A DNA stretch of 64,000 nt from the NCBI RefSeq assembly GCF_950295315.1, contig NC_080166.1, positions 96,291,141 through 96,355,140 of the forward strand, written 5' to 3'. The position numbers were made by a program, and so were the translations under genes. Each line of letters opens with the position of its first letter. The first letter of the stretch is position 1. The notes under the pieces were generated by a model that saw nothing but the letters and a program-made list of their open reading frames with translations, ran no database searches and was not told where the DNA came from. This document shows positions 11,144 through 21,955 of the stretch, piece by piece. Source of the stretch: Erinaceus europaeus. Taxonomy: Eukaryota > Chordata > Mammalia > Eulipotyphla > Erinaceidae.

Positions 11144-11400
11144 GGGACCTAGTGTTGGCATAGCCAATAGAGTGCACACACTACTATGAGTTAGAACCCA
11201 GATTCAAGCCACTGCTTCATGAGGGATAGAGCCATGATGCAGGCATCTTCTCTTCTCCTGTCTCTCTTCCTCCTCTCTCTCTGTCTCTCACCTCTATAAA
11301 AAAAAAAAGGAGGAAAATAATGGCCACCATGAACAGTGGAATCTTGCAGGCCCTGAGCCCCATCCATAACCCTGGTGGTAAAATAATAAAATAAAATAGA
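11144..11400 (+). repeat. Diverged SINE-A'-like element
   Basis: Head 'ttggcatagccaatagagtgc', 'cactgcttcatgagggatag', a CT-rich centre, A11, then 'tggccaccatgaacagtgg' and 'ataaccctggtggtaaaataa'. The 3' block is that of SINE-A'; the head is diverged and B-like. Confidence 0.75.
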
Positions 11401-12565
11401 ACTGAAACTGTATCCCTTTACACGGAGAAGCATGAGAATAAATTAATCATTATTATGCCATACGAGGGTCATAGGCAGACATAGCCATTTATCTGGTTGA
11501 GCTAGAATGGAGAAATAATTGTTAACTTCTTGCTAAAGGCAAATATTCAGGATGGATTTCTATTTCTAAAAATAGGACAAATATAACCTCACTTATAAAT
11601 GTAACTTAGTCTCCTCTAATTGTCCCCTCTTTTAAGAAATAGTGTGGCAACAGGTATCCCTGGTAGCCTCTGCTGCTTCTTGTGAACATTTATAGACGTA
11701 CAACATCAAATGAAGGACCTTTGCAAAGTTTTAGATATTCCACTTTCTGGGTTACTTATGTTTGCTAGATTCTGATTGCATTAAGTATTCTTTCTTTCAC
11801 CCCGGAGAAGCATACATCTGCTTCTGCTGACATCTGTTCTCCTTTGTGGGTTCTGAGGAAACATTTATTTCTTTTTTGCTTTTCTTCCTGTTTTAGTTAT
11901 GCCTGCTTCTCATCTCAATAAATCACCTTTGCTTGGCAATAACTTAATAGAGGGAGAATGCATAGCTGAGGAGGGAGTGTGTACACAGAATATTGAACTC
12001 CACACAGTCATTCTTGTCATGTGGTATCTGCCAGGCAGTACAAAACTAGTTCCGTGGTGCACTGACTTCCTTTTTGGAAGAGTGTTATAAATTACAAGAT
12101 CAAGGTCATTAGTTTCCCACTATGTTTGGCACAAGAAAACAGGAAGAGTAGATGAATTAAGAAAAGCTTTGTTTGTTGTGTACAGTTTTCAATTTTGCCC
12201 CTGCTCCATTTTTCTTTCCCCACTTATCTCTCTACCTGTTTGTTACTTTGGTCTCCCTGCCTCCATTTCAGAGGCTTCAGAAGATAATGTGAAGCAAGAG
12301 ACTCATTCACATCCTCAAGACAGAACTGAATTTCTCCCCATAGCATCCTGGACTCGAGATGCTGCTCTTACATTCTGACTAACTCTACAATCAAGATGTC
12401 ACAGCAGTATTGTACAGGATTTGCATAGTCTTGAAACCACCAATAGTCAGAGTTGAATGATTTTCTGAACAAAAAAATTATAAAATGTCTATGACCCACT
12501 CAGGGCTGACCCTGCCAATAGAGTGAAAGAAACTTTCATGACATCAACTGCATAAGACTGTAATC
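11401..12565. other. Unique sequence
   Basis: No gene or repeat recognised. Short frames at 11899 and 12169 have no recognisable domain. Confidence 0.5.
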
Positions 12566-12700
12566 TTGAAGGCTAAGGGGATGGCTCAGAAGTACACTGC
12601 ATACATTGTATGCATGAAGTCCCAGTACCAGAAAGGCAAAAAACAAATAGAACACTATAAATGGTAGCATGGTGCTCTAGTCTTTTTCACAAGGAAAAAT
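12566..12700 (+). repeat. Old tRNA-derived SINE (C-like)
   Basis: Motifs 'ggggatggctcagaagtac' and 'gcatgaagtcccagtacc', an A-rich stretch and a short trailing CT part. It is strongly diverged, so the family is uncertain. Confidence 0.5.
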
Positions 12701-12927
12701 AATGCAATCTTGTTTAGGAGTTGACAGTCACAATCATATAAAGGATATATGTCCAGGATGTATAAAGGAATCCTACAAAATCCACAACAAACTAAATACA
12801 ATTCAAAATAATTGAGCAGGCACTTCACCAAAAGGCATTTTCATATAGGCAAAATCCTAAAAAAATTACTAACATTGTTACTTTTTTAAATACCCTTTCC
12901 TAGTTAGATGAAGAAATTAAAGCAACT

Positions 12928-13080
12928 ATGGGGGGGGTGGCACAGTGGATAAAGCATTGGACTCTCAAACATAAGGTCCTGAGTTCAATCCTTGGCAGCA
13001 CATGTATCAGAGTGATGTGTGGTTCTTTCTGTCTCTCCTCCTATTTTTCTCATTAATTAATAAATAAAATATTAAAAAAA
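12928..13080 (+). repeat. SINE-D, full length
   Basis: Head 'gtggcacagtggataaagc', B box 'gagttcaatccttggcagc', body 'cagagtgatgtgtggttc', then TTAATTAATAAATA and an A tail. A perfect 16-bp TSD AGAAATTAAAGCAACT lies at 12912-12927 and 13081-13096. Confidence 0.95.
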
Positions 13081-13211
13081 AGAAATTAAAGCAACTGTTC
13101 ACATGCTGGGGATTATGGCTGAAGGACAAAGCATATACAACTTTCTGACCTTAGATATGAATTCTACCCTCCTTGCTCTGGCTCACTTTCTTTAACTGTG
13201 AAACTAAGATG

Positions 13212-13362
13212 TTGGAGGGGTTGGGTGGTGACATACCTTGTTGAGCACACATGTTGCAGTGCTCAAGGACTCAGGCTCAAGTCTCAGATCTCTACCTGTA
13301 GTGGGGGAATATTCATGAGTGGTGAAACTTTGCTTCAGGTGTCTTTCTTTCTCCCTCTGTTT
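13212..13362 (+). repeat. SINE-B, 3'-truncated
   Basis: Head 'gggtggtgacataccttgttg', then 'gctcaaggactcaggctcaag', 'gagtggtgaaactttgcttc' and 'aggtgtctttctttctcc'. The 3' part is missing where the minus-strand L1 begins. Confidence 0.85.
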
Positions 13363-13890
13363 TTATTTTTATTTCTCTTCTTCTTTTTTGAGGGGGTAAA
13401 TGGTTTACAGGGCAATCATTGACATATTCATATAATTTCATTATGTAATAGGCCCCAAACATTTTCTTCCTATCCTCCCTCCTCTCCCTCCCAGAGTCCT
13501 TTGCTTTGGTGCAACACACCACATCTAGTTCATGTTTCACTTTGTGTTCTCTCTTTCCATCCCTACTTTATTAAATAAGTGAGATCATTTGACATTTCCC
13601 TTCTCGGTTTGGTTTATCTCACTCAACATGATGTCCTCAAGTTTCATCCAAGAGGATGCAAAGGAGACAGCCTCATCATTTTAAACAGATGAGTAGTATT
13701 ACTATATATAGCACATTTTTTTAACCACTCATCTGATGTTGGACATCTATATTGTGTCCAAGTTTTGGTAATTACAAACCGTGCTGCTATGAACATAGGT
13801 ATACACAGATCTCTTCTGATAGGTGTTTCTGTCTCCTTTGGGTAAATCCCCAGGAGAGAAATTGCTGGGTCATAGGGTAGGTTCATTCCT
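13363..13890 (-). mobile_element. L1 3' fragment with ORF2 C-terminal remains
   Basis: The minus strand from about 13890 down to about 13644 encodes a recognisable L1 ORF2 C-terminal stretch: PYDPAISLLGIYPK, then an RRDLCIPMFIAARFVITKTW segment and CPTSDEWLKK. L1 reverse transcriptase and endonuclease domains lie further upstream in an intact element and are absent. The frame is broken after 'CAIYSN'. The 3' UTR ('gtttacagggcaatcattg' on plus) and an A-rich end at 13363 complete a typical 5'-truncated L1. It is a dead copy with no full protein. Confidence 0.9.
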
Positions 13891-13934
13891 AATGTTCTAA
13901 TAATTAACATTGCTACTTCTTAAGGAAATACAAA

Positions 13935-13936
<2 letters not shown>

Positions 13937-13982
<46 letters not shown>
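13937..13982. repeat. (AC)n microsatellite
   Basis: About 23 AC units, sitting at an A-rich position in the old L1. Confidence 0.97.
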
Positions 13983-13984
<2 letters not shown>

Positions 13985-14439
13985 AATCCACCAGGCAATC
14001 AATCACCAGGATGATTAAAATGAAACATATGTGCTATACACCATATTAGCAATGAAGTGGATTAGCCACAACTCTAAAACACCATTGGTGGAAGTCTAAG
14101 CTGGTGCAACCACTTTGGAGAATTATCTGGCAGCATTTACATTAAAGCCAGCCATAAGATCACCTGTATTATCCAATTATACCACTCTGAGATACAGATC
14201 CAAGAAAAATCAGTGGAGATTTTTTTACCAGAAAGGTTGGTTTAATCTTAGTGATCATCACAAGAAAATGATGGAAGGTATAGTTAAAATATTTTTTCAA
14301 TGGAACAACATAGAATAGGAATGAGAAAATATGATCTACCACCAAATATTGGTAAATAACCTTTCCTAAAACACAAACAAATAAAAATAGGCACATTTGT
14401 TCTTCATTCACATATTGTCTATGGAGCTGCTTTGCATTT

Positions 14440-14637
14440 CTTCTTCTTTTTTATTTGATAGAACAGAAAGATATTGAGAAGGAGGTGGGGTAGGGAGGGA
14501 GAGACAGAGAGAAACCTGTAGACCTACTTCACCATTCATGAAGCTCACCCCCCTATAGGTGGTAAATGGGAGTGTGAACCTGGGTCCTTGTGCATGGTAA
14601 TATGTGCACTTTACTAGGTGGGCCACCATCTGGCCCC
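14440..14637 (-). repeat. SINE-B
   Basis: Minus-strand copy: 'tttgatagaacagaaagat', 'cctacttcaccattcatgaagc', 'gtgaacctgggtccttg' and head 'actaggtgggccaccatctgg'. Confidence 0.9.
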
Positions 14638-14679
14638 AAGATCATTTTTTTTTTTTTGGCCCCAAGATCATTTTTTTTT
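14631..14679. repeat. Tandem duplication of SINE edge
   Basis: 'ggccccaagatcattttttttt' occurs twice, at about 14632 and 14658, with a period near 26-27 bp. It duplicates the SINE-B end plus a flanking T run and is probably a replication-slippage event. Confidence 0.85.
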
Positions 14680-14810
14680 CTACAAACTATTTTTGGTCAA
14701 GTCCTTTATCGTAAAGGATTATTAACTCTGTTATCAAGAATATACTGTAGGTACAGATAAAAACCACTGATGAGTGTTACTGATATTATGTCTCATTTTT
14801 CTTCCCCTTT

Positions 14811-14931
14811 TTCATTTATTACCAGAGCATTGCTCAGCTCTGGTTTGTGATGTTGCAGGGGACTGAACCTGGGACTTCAAAGCCTCAGGCATGAGAGTCT
14901 CTTTGCATAACCATTATGCTATCTACCCCTG
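14811..14931 (-). repeat. SINE-C
   Basis: Minus-strand copy: 'accagagcattgctcagctc', 'gactgaacctgggac', 'cctcaggcatgagagtctc' and head 'gcataaccattatgctatc'. Confidence 0.93.
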
Positions 14932-14992
14932 TATAAAGATAGACAGCTGCAGACCTGCTTCATTGCTTTTGAAGCTACCCCCTGCAGGTAAC
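14932..14992 (-). repeat. SINE-A internal fragment
   Basis: A 60-bp piece of SINE-A body only ('cagctgcagacctgcttc' and 'gaagctaccccctgcaggt'). It directly abuts the SINE-C and has neither head nor tail. Confidence 0.8.
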
Positions 14993-16249
14993 ATTAAGCC
15001 AAATGTGAGAAGTCAGGTAACAAGAGTACAAATGGCAGAACTCTATTTCTATAAAGCTTCATAAAAGGCAAAACTAACCGATGGTGTTAGAAATCCAGGT
15101 GATGGTTCTATCTAAGAGATGCACACTAAGTATGGTACAAGGGTGTCCTCAGGGGTCCTGGACATGTCCTGTATCTTGACTGTACTGGTATCCACAGGAA
15201 AGCATTCATACATAAAAATTAATTGTGCAGTGCACACAAGATCAGTGTACTTTACCTTTTTATGGGACAATTAAAATAATAATAAAAAGGAATGGAATCA
15301 TGAATTTGCTTCCTCTTAAAAAGGCAGGTTGGCTAAAACTTTCCATATGTGGTTAAAAGGTTAAAATCTTGCCCCTTTAATGTAACTGGGGAAGAGGCTG
15401 AAGGCAGTTTGCACAACTGAAAATGAGGTTGGCCAAATTGACATCATGTCCAGTTGTTTAAGGACTTTGTAACAGGTGATGAGAAGAGCAAGGCCTTGTG
15501 CTTAAAAGCATGCTATCCACCAAAGAATGCCTTTCTTAAATGCTTTCTTCTCTTCTTCACTGACCTTCTGTTGGGCCAGACACTCTGTTTTCCGCCATTT
15601 CTTACTCGTAACAGTGCCATCCCCATTTTGCACTTCTGTATTCACCTTAAATCTGTCTCTCTTTTCCCAAGTATATTTGTAGTAAATTGCTTGCATAACC
15701 CTTGGGCCGACGTTAATTTGTCTTTGAATGTTTTTTCATTTCCCCTTTGTGTCCTTTAACTCCATTGATTTACCTTATTTGATATTTCTTCATTATTCTA
15801 AAAATCGCCTGGCTGGCTGGTGTGCACCACTCTTCTTTTTCTCCCCTTTTGGCTCTTCCTGTGTCCTAATTACTACCCTAACTAGGTTATGAGAACTCTT
15901 GCATTGAGGGTCCCTAACCCACACATTACAATCATCTTTTATAGATTACTCAAGCTTAGCCCCAAACTGATTTGTAGCCAGCTCCCATTTTTACATAGTG
16001 CATAATTTAGTAATTGTGTTCCCTGCCTGCTAACCGACAGTGCGCATTATTTATTCATTTCGTGTCATTTATTTCCAGGGAACTCAAATCATATGTAACT
16101 AGTAGTGCTTTCTACTAGCATAAATAATAATAATAATAAAAAGCAGTAAGATGATATCAATGGAGCAGGCTCTTGATCCAGCCGGTAATCAACATGATAA
16201 TGAAAGATTAAGGCTCTTTCCTTTAAAGCATAAGCATTCCTGAGCACTT
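14993..16249. other. Unique sequence
   Basis: No gene or clear repeat. An open frame at 15454-15759 (101 codons) has no recognisable domain. It is rich in hydrophobic residues because of T-rich DNA, so I do not call it a gene. A short AAT run lies at about 16125-16139. Confidence 0.5.
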
Positions 16250-16450
16250 TTTTTCCTTGCCTCCAGGGTTATCATGGGGGCTTGGTGCCTGCACTAGGAA
16301 TACACTGCTCCTGGTGGCCATTTTTTCCATTTTTTGGATAGGACATAGAGAAATAGAGAGAGGAGGTGAAGATAGAGAGGGGGAAAGAAGGAGAGACACC
16401 TGCAGAGCTGCTTCACGACTTGAGAGGCGATCCTCCTGAAGGTGAGAAGA
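16250..16450 (-). repeat. SINE-A', 5'-truncated
   Basis: Minus-strand copy: 'ctccagggttatcatggggg', 'ggataggacatagagaaatag' and 'acacctgcagagctgcttc'. The tRNA-like head is missing. Confidence 0.88.
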
Positions 16451-16710
16451 GGCTACCCATTCCATCTTCCATCCTCTAACAGAGAAAAGTTCTCACTTGT
16501 TCCAAGTATATCAAAGAGCTCTACTGACCATAAACATTTAAACATTTGAACACAGCGTGCATATACCTCTGAATCTTCTCTTTTCTGGGCCATATACAGT
16601 GATTTCTTCTAGTCTCAAATGCCTATACAAACGGTGCTCCTCTCTTTACTAAGTTCCACTCTAAAAAAAAAAAATGTAGGAGCACAAAGCTAACACAGCT
16701 CCCAACTGTA
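16451..16710. other. Unique sequence
   Basis: Nothing recognised apart from an A12 run near 16663. Confidence 0.5.
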
Positions 16711-16715
16711 TATTT

Positions 16716-16878
16716 AAAAAATATATTTTATTTAATTTGGTAGGACAGAAATTGAGAGAGAAAGAGGAAATAGAGAGGGAGAAAGATAAATATCTGCAGC
16801 CTTGTTTCCCTGCCTGTATAGTGTCCCTGTTGAAGGTGGGGGGCAGAGGCTCAAACCCTGGTCCTTATGCAGGTACTT
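16716..16878 (-). repeat. SINE-B, 5'-truncated
   Basis: Minus-strand copy: 'tttggtaggacagaaattg', 'tctgcagccttgtttccctgc' and 'ctcaaaccctggtccttatgc'. Confidence 0.8.
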
Positions 16879-17020
16879 TCAAAAAGTACACAGGAAAGTA
16901 CAGTGTTCTCTTTTTCATTTGTCCCATATCCTATAGTCTCAGAATTTTTGTTTGTAGTCAACACATCTCATTGTTAGCTAATGAATAAGTATGGCTATGT
17001 GTCAATGAAATGTTATTTTA

Positions 17021-17305
17021 TTTTTATTTTTTTTAAATATTTGTTTATTCCCTTTTGTTGCCCTTGTTGCTTTGATTGTTGTAGTTATTATTGTTGTCAT
17101 CATTGTTGGCTAGGACAGAGAGAAATGGAGAGAGGAGGGGAAGACAGAGAGGGGGAGAGAAAGACAGACACCTGCAGACCTGCTTCACCGCCTGTGAAGA
17201 GACTCCCCTGCAGGTGGGGAGCCGGGGGCTCAAACCAGGATCCTTACACCGGTCCTTGTGCTTTGCACCACGTGTGCCTAACCCGTTGCGCTACCACCCG
17301 ACTCC
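17021..17305 (-). repeat. SINE-A, full length with 18-bp TSD
   Basis: Minus-strand copy complete from the A-rich tail ('tttattcccttttgttgccc') to the head ('cctaacccgttgcgctaccac'). A perfect 18-bp TSD, CAATGAAATGTTATTTTA, lies at 17003-17020 and 17306-17323. The perfect TSD marks it as one of the younger insertions. Confidence 0.97.
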
Positions 17306-17454
17306 CAATGAAATGTTATTTTACAAACCAAGCACCATGTGGAATTTGGCCCAAGGGCTGCAGTTTGCTGATCTATACCTTAAGCTATCTGAAAGCATTT
17401 TACAATGATTATTTTCTCATTATTTAAATACTGCACTGCAATGGTATATTATTA

Positions 17455-17572
17455 AATATATTTTTTGAGAGAGGGAAATCAGAGCAACATTTCATCCTAT
17501 TATATAGTGCTGGATGGATGGAACCTGGACCACACACAAGCAAGGCTCACTGAGCCACCTTCGTGGCCCCTA
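17455..17572 (-). repeat. Old tRNA-derived SINE
   Basis: Read on minus: 'ggccacgaaggtggctcagtg' head, 'gtccaggttccatccatcc' B-box region and a body ending in a CTCTC-like part. It is diverged; family not assigned. Confidence 0.6.
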
Positions 17573-18214
17573 GCAATTGCATTTTAGATAGAGGATTTGA
17601 GTATTGGTCAACATTACGACTGTTGGTGAGATGTATTATTATGTGCCATTTCAACAAGTTCCTTTTTCCTATTTCTACTCAGTAGAGTCTATAAGACACT
17701 CATATTTATCTGGAAAATAGGTTTCCATGAGTCCACAGCTTTCATTTGTATTCTGCTGGATACCTTCATCAAGGCAGATTTGATTACAGTGATTCCTTAA
17801 AACTCAAAACTAACAAAAGTCATGATTATCATTACCCTTTATGTTGGAGGGCAAGATTTTGCTGCTTTCAGGACCTGTGTATACAGTTTTTGATGATTAG
17901 TAATGATTAGCTGGCCCCAAACCATTTACCTACATGATGACCCAACTTCAAAAAGAAAAAAAAAAAAGCAAAAAAGGAGAATGTCCATCCACCCTATATT
18001 TCCATGACTTAACAACATCATTTGCTAGTTTGACACCTGTGTAGCAAATTCACTTTCTACAGACAGTCTTCTGCCACAGCACTTTGTAGTCTCAGTGGCT
18101 TGTGCATTTGGGGTTGATGCAGGGGATTCCTCCCTCCCAGGCCCCTGTCATTTTAGGATCAAGAAGAGGCTCATTGATGCACATGGATGTGCTTTTCATG
18201 CTAATCTGAAGCTC
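17573..18214. other. Unique sequence
   Basis: No gene or repeat recognised; an A-rich run lies at 17956-17975. Confidence 0.5.
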
Positions 18215-18320
18215 CACCAATACTCTCTAAGCACCTGCTCTGTGCTACACACCATGAAAGATTTAGGGAATCAGAAATGATAAACTAGGGCCTCAAGGAA
18301 CTCCAGCTGGTAATGACTCA
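18215..18320 (+). repeat. L2/MIR-type fragment
   Basis: 'taagcacctgctctgtgctac', then 'gggcctcaaggaactcc', which corresponds to the L2/MIR 3' pattern 'gagcacctactatgtgccagg' and 'ctcaaggagctt'. Confidence 0.7.
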
Positions 18321-18689
18321 AATGCACAGAAAGACAAATCTCTTGGTTTTACCTCCCAGCACAATCCCTTTTTTTCAACTCAGCCATCCCCAATCATGAA
18401 TATACTTTGGAATTTTCCTTTCTCCCTGGAGTTAGCTGCCTTCGCATTTTAATCTAGGAAGGATTTGTTCTTTTGAATGTCACGCAGTGTGACAAATTAG
18501 TTCTCTTACCTTTACCGAAACACTTAATAAGCTGCTTCTCTTCTGCACCTTCAGTCTCCCCAGGTGTCCTCAGAGTGAAAAGTTTTCCTGTTTTCCTCAT
18601 TTCCCATGAGTCTGCTAATGTTTCCTTTGAGAATATTCAGAGTCAAAGTAAAGAAAAATGACAAAAGCCTCAAATGAAAAGTGGGCAGA

Positions 18690-18765
18690 GTAGCCTGGGA
18701 TGTACCAGAGTGATGCTCTCAGATTTCTCTCTCTCTCTTAAACATAAAAAAATAAATACTTTTAA
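18690..18765 (+). repeat. SINE-D-like 3' fragment
   Basis: 'tgtaccagagtgatgctctc' followed by (CT)n and an A-rich end. Only the SINE 3' half remains. Confidence 0.6.
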
Positions 18766-18778
18766 ATGTAGATATGAT

Positions 18779-19254
18779 TGTTGGTATGCTTCTAAAAACC
18801 CTTCTGTTTCATTGGTTTAATACCCTCTGCTTAACACTGTATTTTATTTACATAACCACTGTATTCTATTTACATAACCACTGCCTGTATAGGGATTGGT
18901 TTGATCCCACTCAAAGCTGCCATCTATTTACATAAATCACTTTTATATTTACATAAAGCACCACCCTCCCTCCAGGGCATTGGTGGTTCAGTGGCAGAAT
19001 TCTTGCCTGCTCCACCCCCTCTCCTTGTCATACCCTGATTTTCACCAGTCACTTTTCTCTCCACCCTCTCTACGTCACATCCTGTTTACACCCTACTTGG
19101 CAAGTATATTATTTTAGTTTTTAGTTTTAGTTTAGTCTAGCTTGGTATAGATTGTGCTGTGTCCTGCATGAATAAAGAGATACTGCGTACAGCTCAACCA
19201 TGAGTCCCTGGTCGTCTGTTACCCGCCCGTGAAGCCAGCCCGTCGAAAACAACA
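18779..19254 (+). mobile_element. Solo LTR, class II ERV type
   Basis: It begins TGTTGGTATG and ends AAAACAACA. It is homologous to the 444-bp LTRs at 31445 and 33659: same start, 'ccctccctccagggcat' block, AATAAA at 19171-19176, and U5 'gtctgttacccgcccgtgaagcc'. The U3 is longer and carries four ATTTACATAA copies (18846, 18868, 18926, 18947). The TATA seen in the relatives is altered here (TATATTATT). ATATGA at 18772-18777 and 19255-19260 is a probable 6-bp TSD, offset by one T on the left. There is no internal region, so it arose by LTR-LTR recombination. Confidence 0.92.
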
Positions 19255-19517
19255 ATATGAAATCTATTCTACTTGCACTCTGCCTTCAAAGTTGTGTAGA
19301 TTTGCCATGGATTTGTATGGTGTTGGGTGAACTTGCTATAGTGACAAAATTCCTCTTACTGGCTTATTTGGGCAAAGAGTAGCAGGATTGGGCCTGTCAG
19401 GTCCTGATGATAGCGACTATCTTATCTACAGGTCCAGAGAGGTTGCTGGGAAATGTGCACTTTGGTCTTTACCAGCCCACATAAGCTCAGTGGGAAATAA
19501 ATGGCGACAGTAAAATA

Positions 19518-19554
19518 GTTTTACAAGAAAACACCCAGTATTTTCTTGTAAAAC
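19518..19554. other. Perfect 14-bp inverted repeat (hairpin)
   Basis: Arms GTTTTACAAGAAAA (19518-19531) and TTTTCTTGTAAAAC (19541-19554) are exact reverse complements with a 9-nt loop. The flanks show no obvious TSD. No function is assigned. Confidence 0.9.
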
Positions 19555-19605
19555 ACCTAAAGAGCCAGTTGCTAAAGAAGAGTTTCTTTGCGTTTTCCCC
19601 ATTCT

Positions 19606-19862
19606 TAATTTATGATTAATAGTGGCTTACAATATTTTAAGATCACAGTGCATAGCTACATACAATACTCAGCACCAAAGTTCTGTGTCCCCACCCTCCC
19701 ACCTCCCAAAAATAACCACCATAGTTCTCACAAGCCTTTGAAACAGTTTTCTTGCTTCTGTTTGTTTTTCCAAGTTTATGTGCATCAGTCTCTAGATTCC
19801 ACATATGAGCGAAACCATCTGGCTTTACTTATTTTGCTAAGCATCACCACCTCCAAGCTATA
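19606..19862 (-). mobile_element. Old L1 3' fragment
   Basis: The plus strand reads as the complement of L1 3' sequence: 'agttctgtgtccccaccctc', 'ataaccaccatagttctc' and 'attccacatatgagcgaaacc', ending 'ttttgctaagcatcaccacc'. This parallels the L1 'gaaataagtcagacagag' and 'atggaatct' region. No coding capacity remains. Confidence 0.7.
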
Positions 19863-21082
19863 GGATAGAGAAAAAAATGGCATAGTCCCAGAGGAAAAAT
19901 TGTCAGTCCCACTCTTTCCAATTCTCTACCCCAAGGTTCTTTGCTAACAGGCTCTGGTTAAATGTGATGGCTGAGACCTTCTTAGTTGGAGAGTGGCGCC
20001 TTTCTGTGCAAATTCAGTTTTTGAAAACACATGCTATCTCCATATAACCATTCTCTTTTGCATTTGCAACCATTTTGGTCACTGGCTTTTAAACTGGCAG
20101 TTTCCCACCAGACTCTGTTCAAGTTGTCCATCTAAAGCCATAAAAATCCAATCTGATTTTGCAGAGAGCAAAGTTCATACTTCAAGAGGAAAGATAGTGC
20201 CCAAAAAGAGTTAGCTGCATTGCCATTTCAACTTTTCTATCTTCTAGCTAACTTTTCCAGCAGATTTCATCACTCTTATAGTATCAGTCACCATCAGAAC
20301 CTCTCCCTATTGGCCCCACTGGCTGTCACTCTACTGGGGGGGTTATAATGCAGCCAGTGGATACCTCACAGGCTAATCACTCACCAGCTACTTCTCTCCT
20401 GCACCCTCCAGAGGCTGAATGACTGGCACAAGACATTCCCAGTGCTCATGTTAGCATGGGGGCCATATTCAAGTAATTAATGTCAAATGGTATCAAGTAT
20501 GAGGCCTTGACTTCTACCCAAGAAGCATCATTTGCTTTGGTCTAGAATTCTAATAACTGCTGTTATCATTGTTTGCAAGCTCTAGCTTTTCTAGTCTGTA
20601 TTTTCTTTCAGAGCACTTATTTTCTGTGGAGTAGGGGAGTAGGGACAAGCAACTCAGGTTCCCATAAATTAGTATTCCCTTCTCTTGCAACCAATAGCAA
20701 CAAGACCAAAGGAGAAATCTTTGAATCCATCATGTTGAATCCAGAACTTGAATCTGCAACTCAGAAAGCTCCTCTCCAGAGGTTCTACCTGTTCAGGCTT
20801 CACTCAATTCCCATCGCTCTGAAGCCAAAGGAGAGTTTTCTACTCCCCTCCCCACCCTCAGAATCAAGAGTGCAGAATTACATTCAAGTAGGCATCTCAG
20901 GAAACATCTAAGTGGGCTCAACACAGAAGTTTCATCCAACCACAAGACCTATTTACCTTCTCTCTGGGTTTCCAGAGAATATGGATCCAACCAAAAGCCC
21001 AAGGTCCCTCCACTCAAGCAACCTCTCTTCCAATGTCTGTTCTTTCCAGGCATACTTTCTTTCAGAAATGACTTTCTTTCAG
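19863..21082. other. Unique sequence
   Basis: No gene, RNA gene or repeat recognised. Confidence 0.5.
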
Positions 21083-21084
21083 GT

Positions 21085-21136
<52 letters not shown>

Positions 21137-21142
21137 TTTTCT

Positions 21143-21209
<67 letters not shown>

Positions 21210-21551
21210 GCCTCCAGGGTTATTGCCGGGGCTCGGTGCCTGCACCACGAATCCACTGCTCCTGGAGGCCATTTTTTCTCTTTTGCTATCCTGGTTGTTT
21301 TTAATCATTGTTGTGGTTATTATTATTGTTTTCATTGATGTTGTTGTTGCTGGATAGGACAGAGAGAAACGGAGAGAGGAGGGGAAGACAGAGAGGGGGA
21401 GAGAAAGATAGACACCTGCAGACCTGCTTCACCGCCTGTAAAGCGACTCCCCTACAGGTGGGAAGCCAGGGGCTCGAACTGGGATCCTTCCACTGGTCCC
21501 TGCTCCTTGTGCCACATGCGCTTAGCCCACTGCGCTACCACCCGACCCCCT
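21083..21551 (-). repeat. SINE-A' with 125-bp TTTC expansion
   Basis: Minus-strand copy. The (TTTC)n tract at 21083-21210, with small interruptions near 21134-21142, is the expanded A-rich tail. The body runs 'ctccagggttattgccgggg' to head 'cttagcccactgcgctaccac'. The low divergence of the body suggests a young copy. Confidence 0.95.
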
Positions 21552-21789
21552 CAGGCCAGCTCTTTCTAGCTTCCTCTGTAATTGCTTGCAGTATAGTCCG
21601 GCTGTTTTATTCTCTTTGTATGTGTTATCATGCATATCTAGTTCCATATGTTTCCTCACCCTTGTGTTAAGCACTCATTAGTTTCACAGAAACTTTTCTT
21701 TTGGAATTCAAAGGCAAAGCCTGGCCCAGCTCTGGTAGGTCAAGATTTCAGTATTGCTTTCATCTATTGTATAGCTCTCACATATTTTA

Positions 21790-21955
21790 AAGATTTATTT
21801 TTATGAGATAATGACAGAGGAAGAGAGAAAGAGAGATTAAAGAGACCAGAACAGTGCTCAATTCTGATAGATGCAGTGCCAGGGATTGAACCTGTGGCCT
21901 GGAGTCTGTGGCATGTGAGTCCAGTGCTCTAACATTGAGCTAGCATCCCACACAC
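21790..21955 (-). repeat. Old SINE-D-like element
   Basis: On plus: 'gacagaggaagagagaaagag', 'gtgccagggattgaacctg' and 'ctaacattgagctagcatccc', which complement a tRNA-like head and B box. Confidence 0.68.

Larger units (their letters stand above)
12701..14210 (+). mobile_element. Old plus-strand L1 remnant, split by later insertions
   Basis: Parts at 12701-12927, 13081-13211 and 13891-14210 read like the 3' half of L1 ORF2: 'gagcaggcacttcaccaaaag', 'taaggaaatacaaactac' and 'gtgcaaccactttggagaat'. It is heavily mutated, with stop codons, so no product. Insertions into it are SINE-D, SINE-B, a minus-strand L1 and a CA repeat. Confidence 0.65.

Noticed and set aside
13644..13910. Functional gene for an L1 reverse transcriptase
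   Set aside because: Only the C-terminal tail of ORF2 remains, and it is interrupted; catalytic domains are absent.
15454..15759. 101-codon open frame
   Set aside because: No domain, no codon-bias signal visible, no splice or promoter context.
20912..21335. Frames of about 130 codons on both strands
   Set aside because: They translate the (TTTC)n tract and the SINE-A' body.
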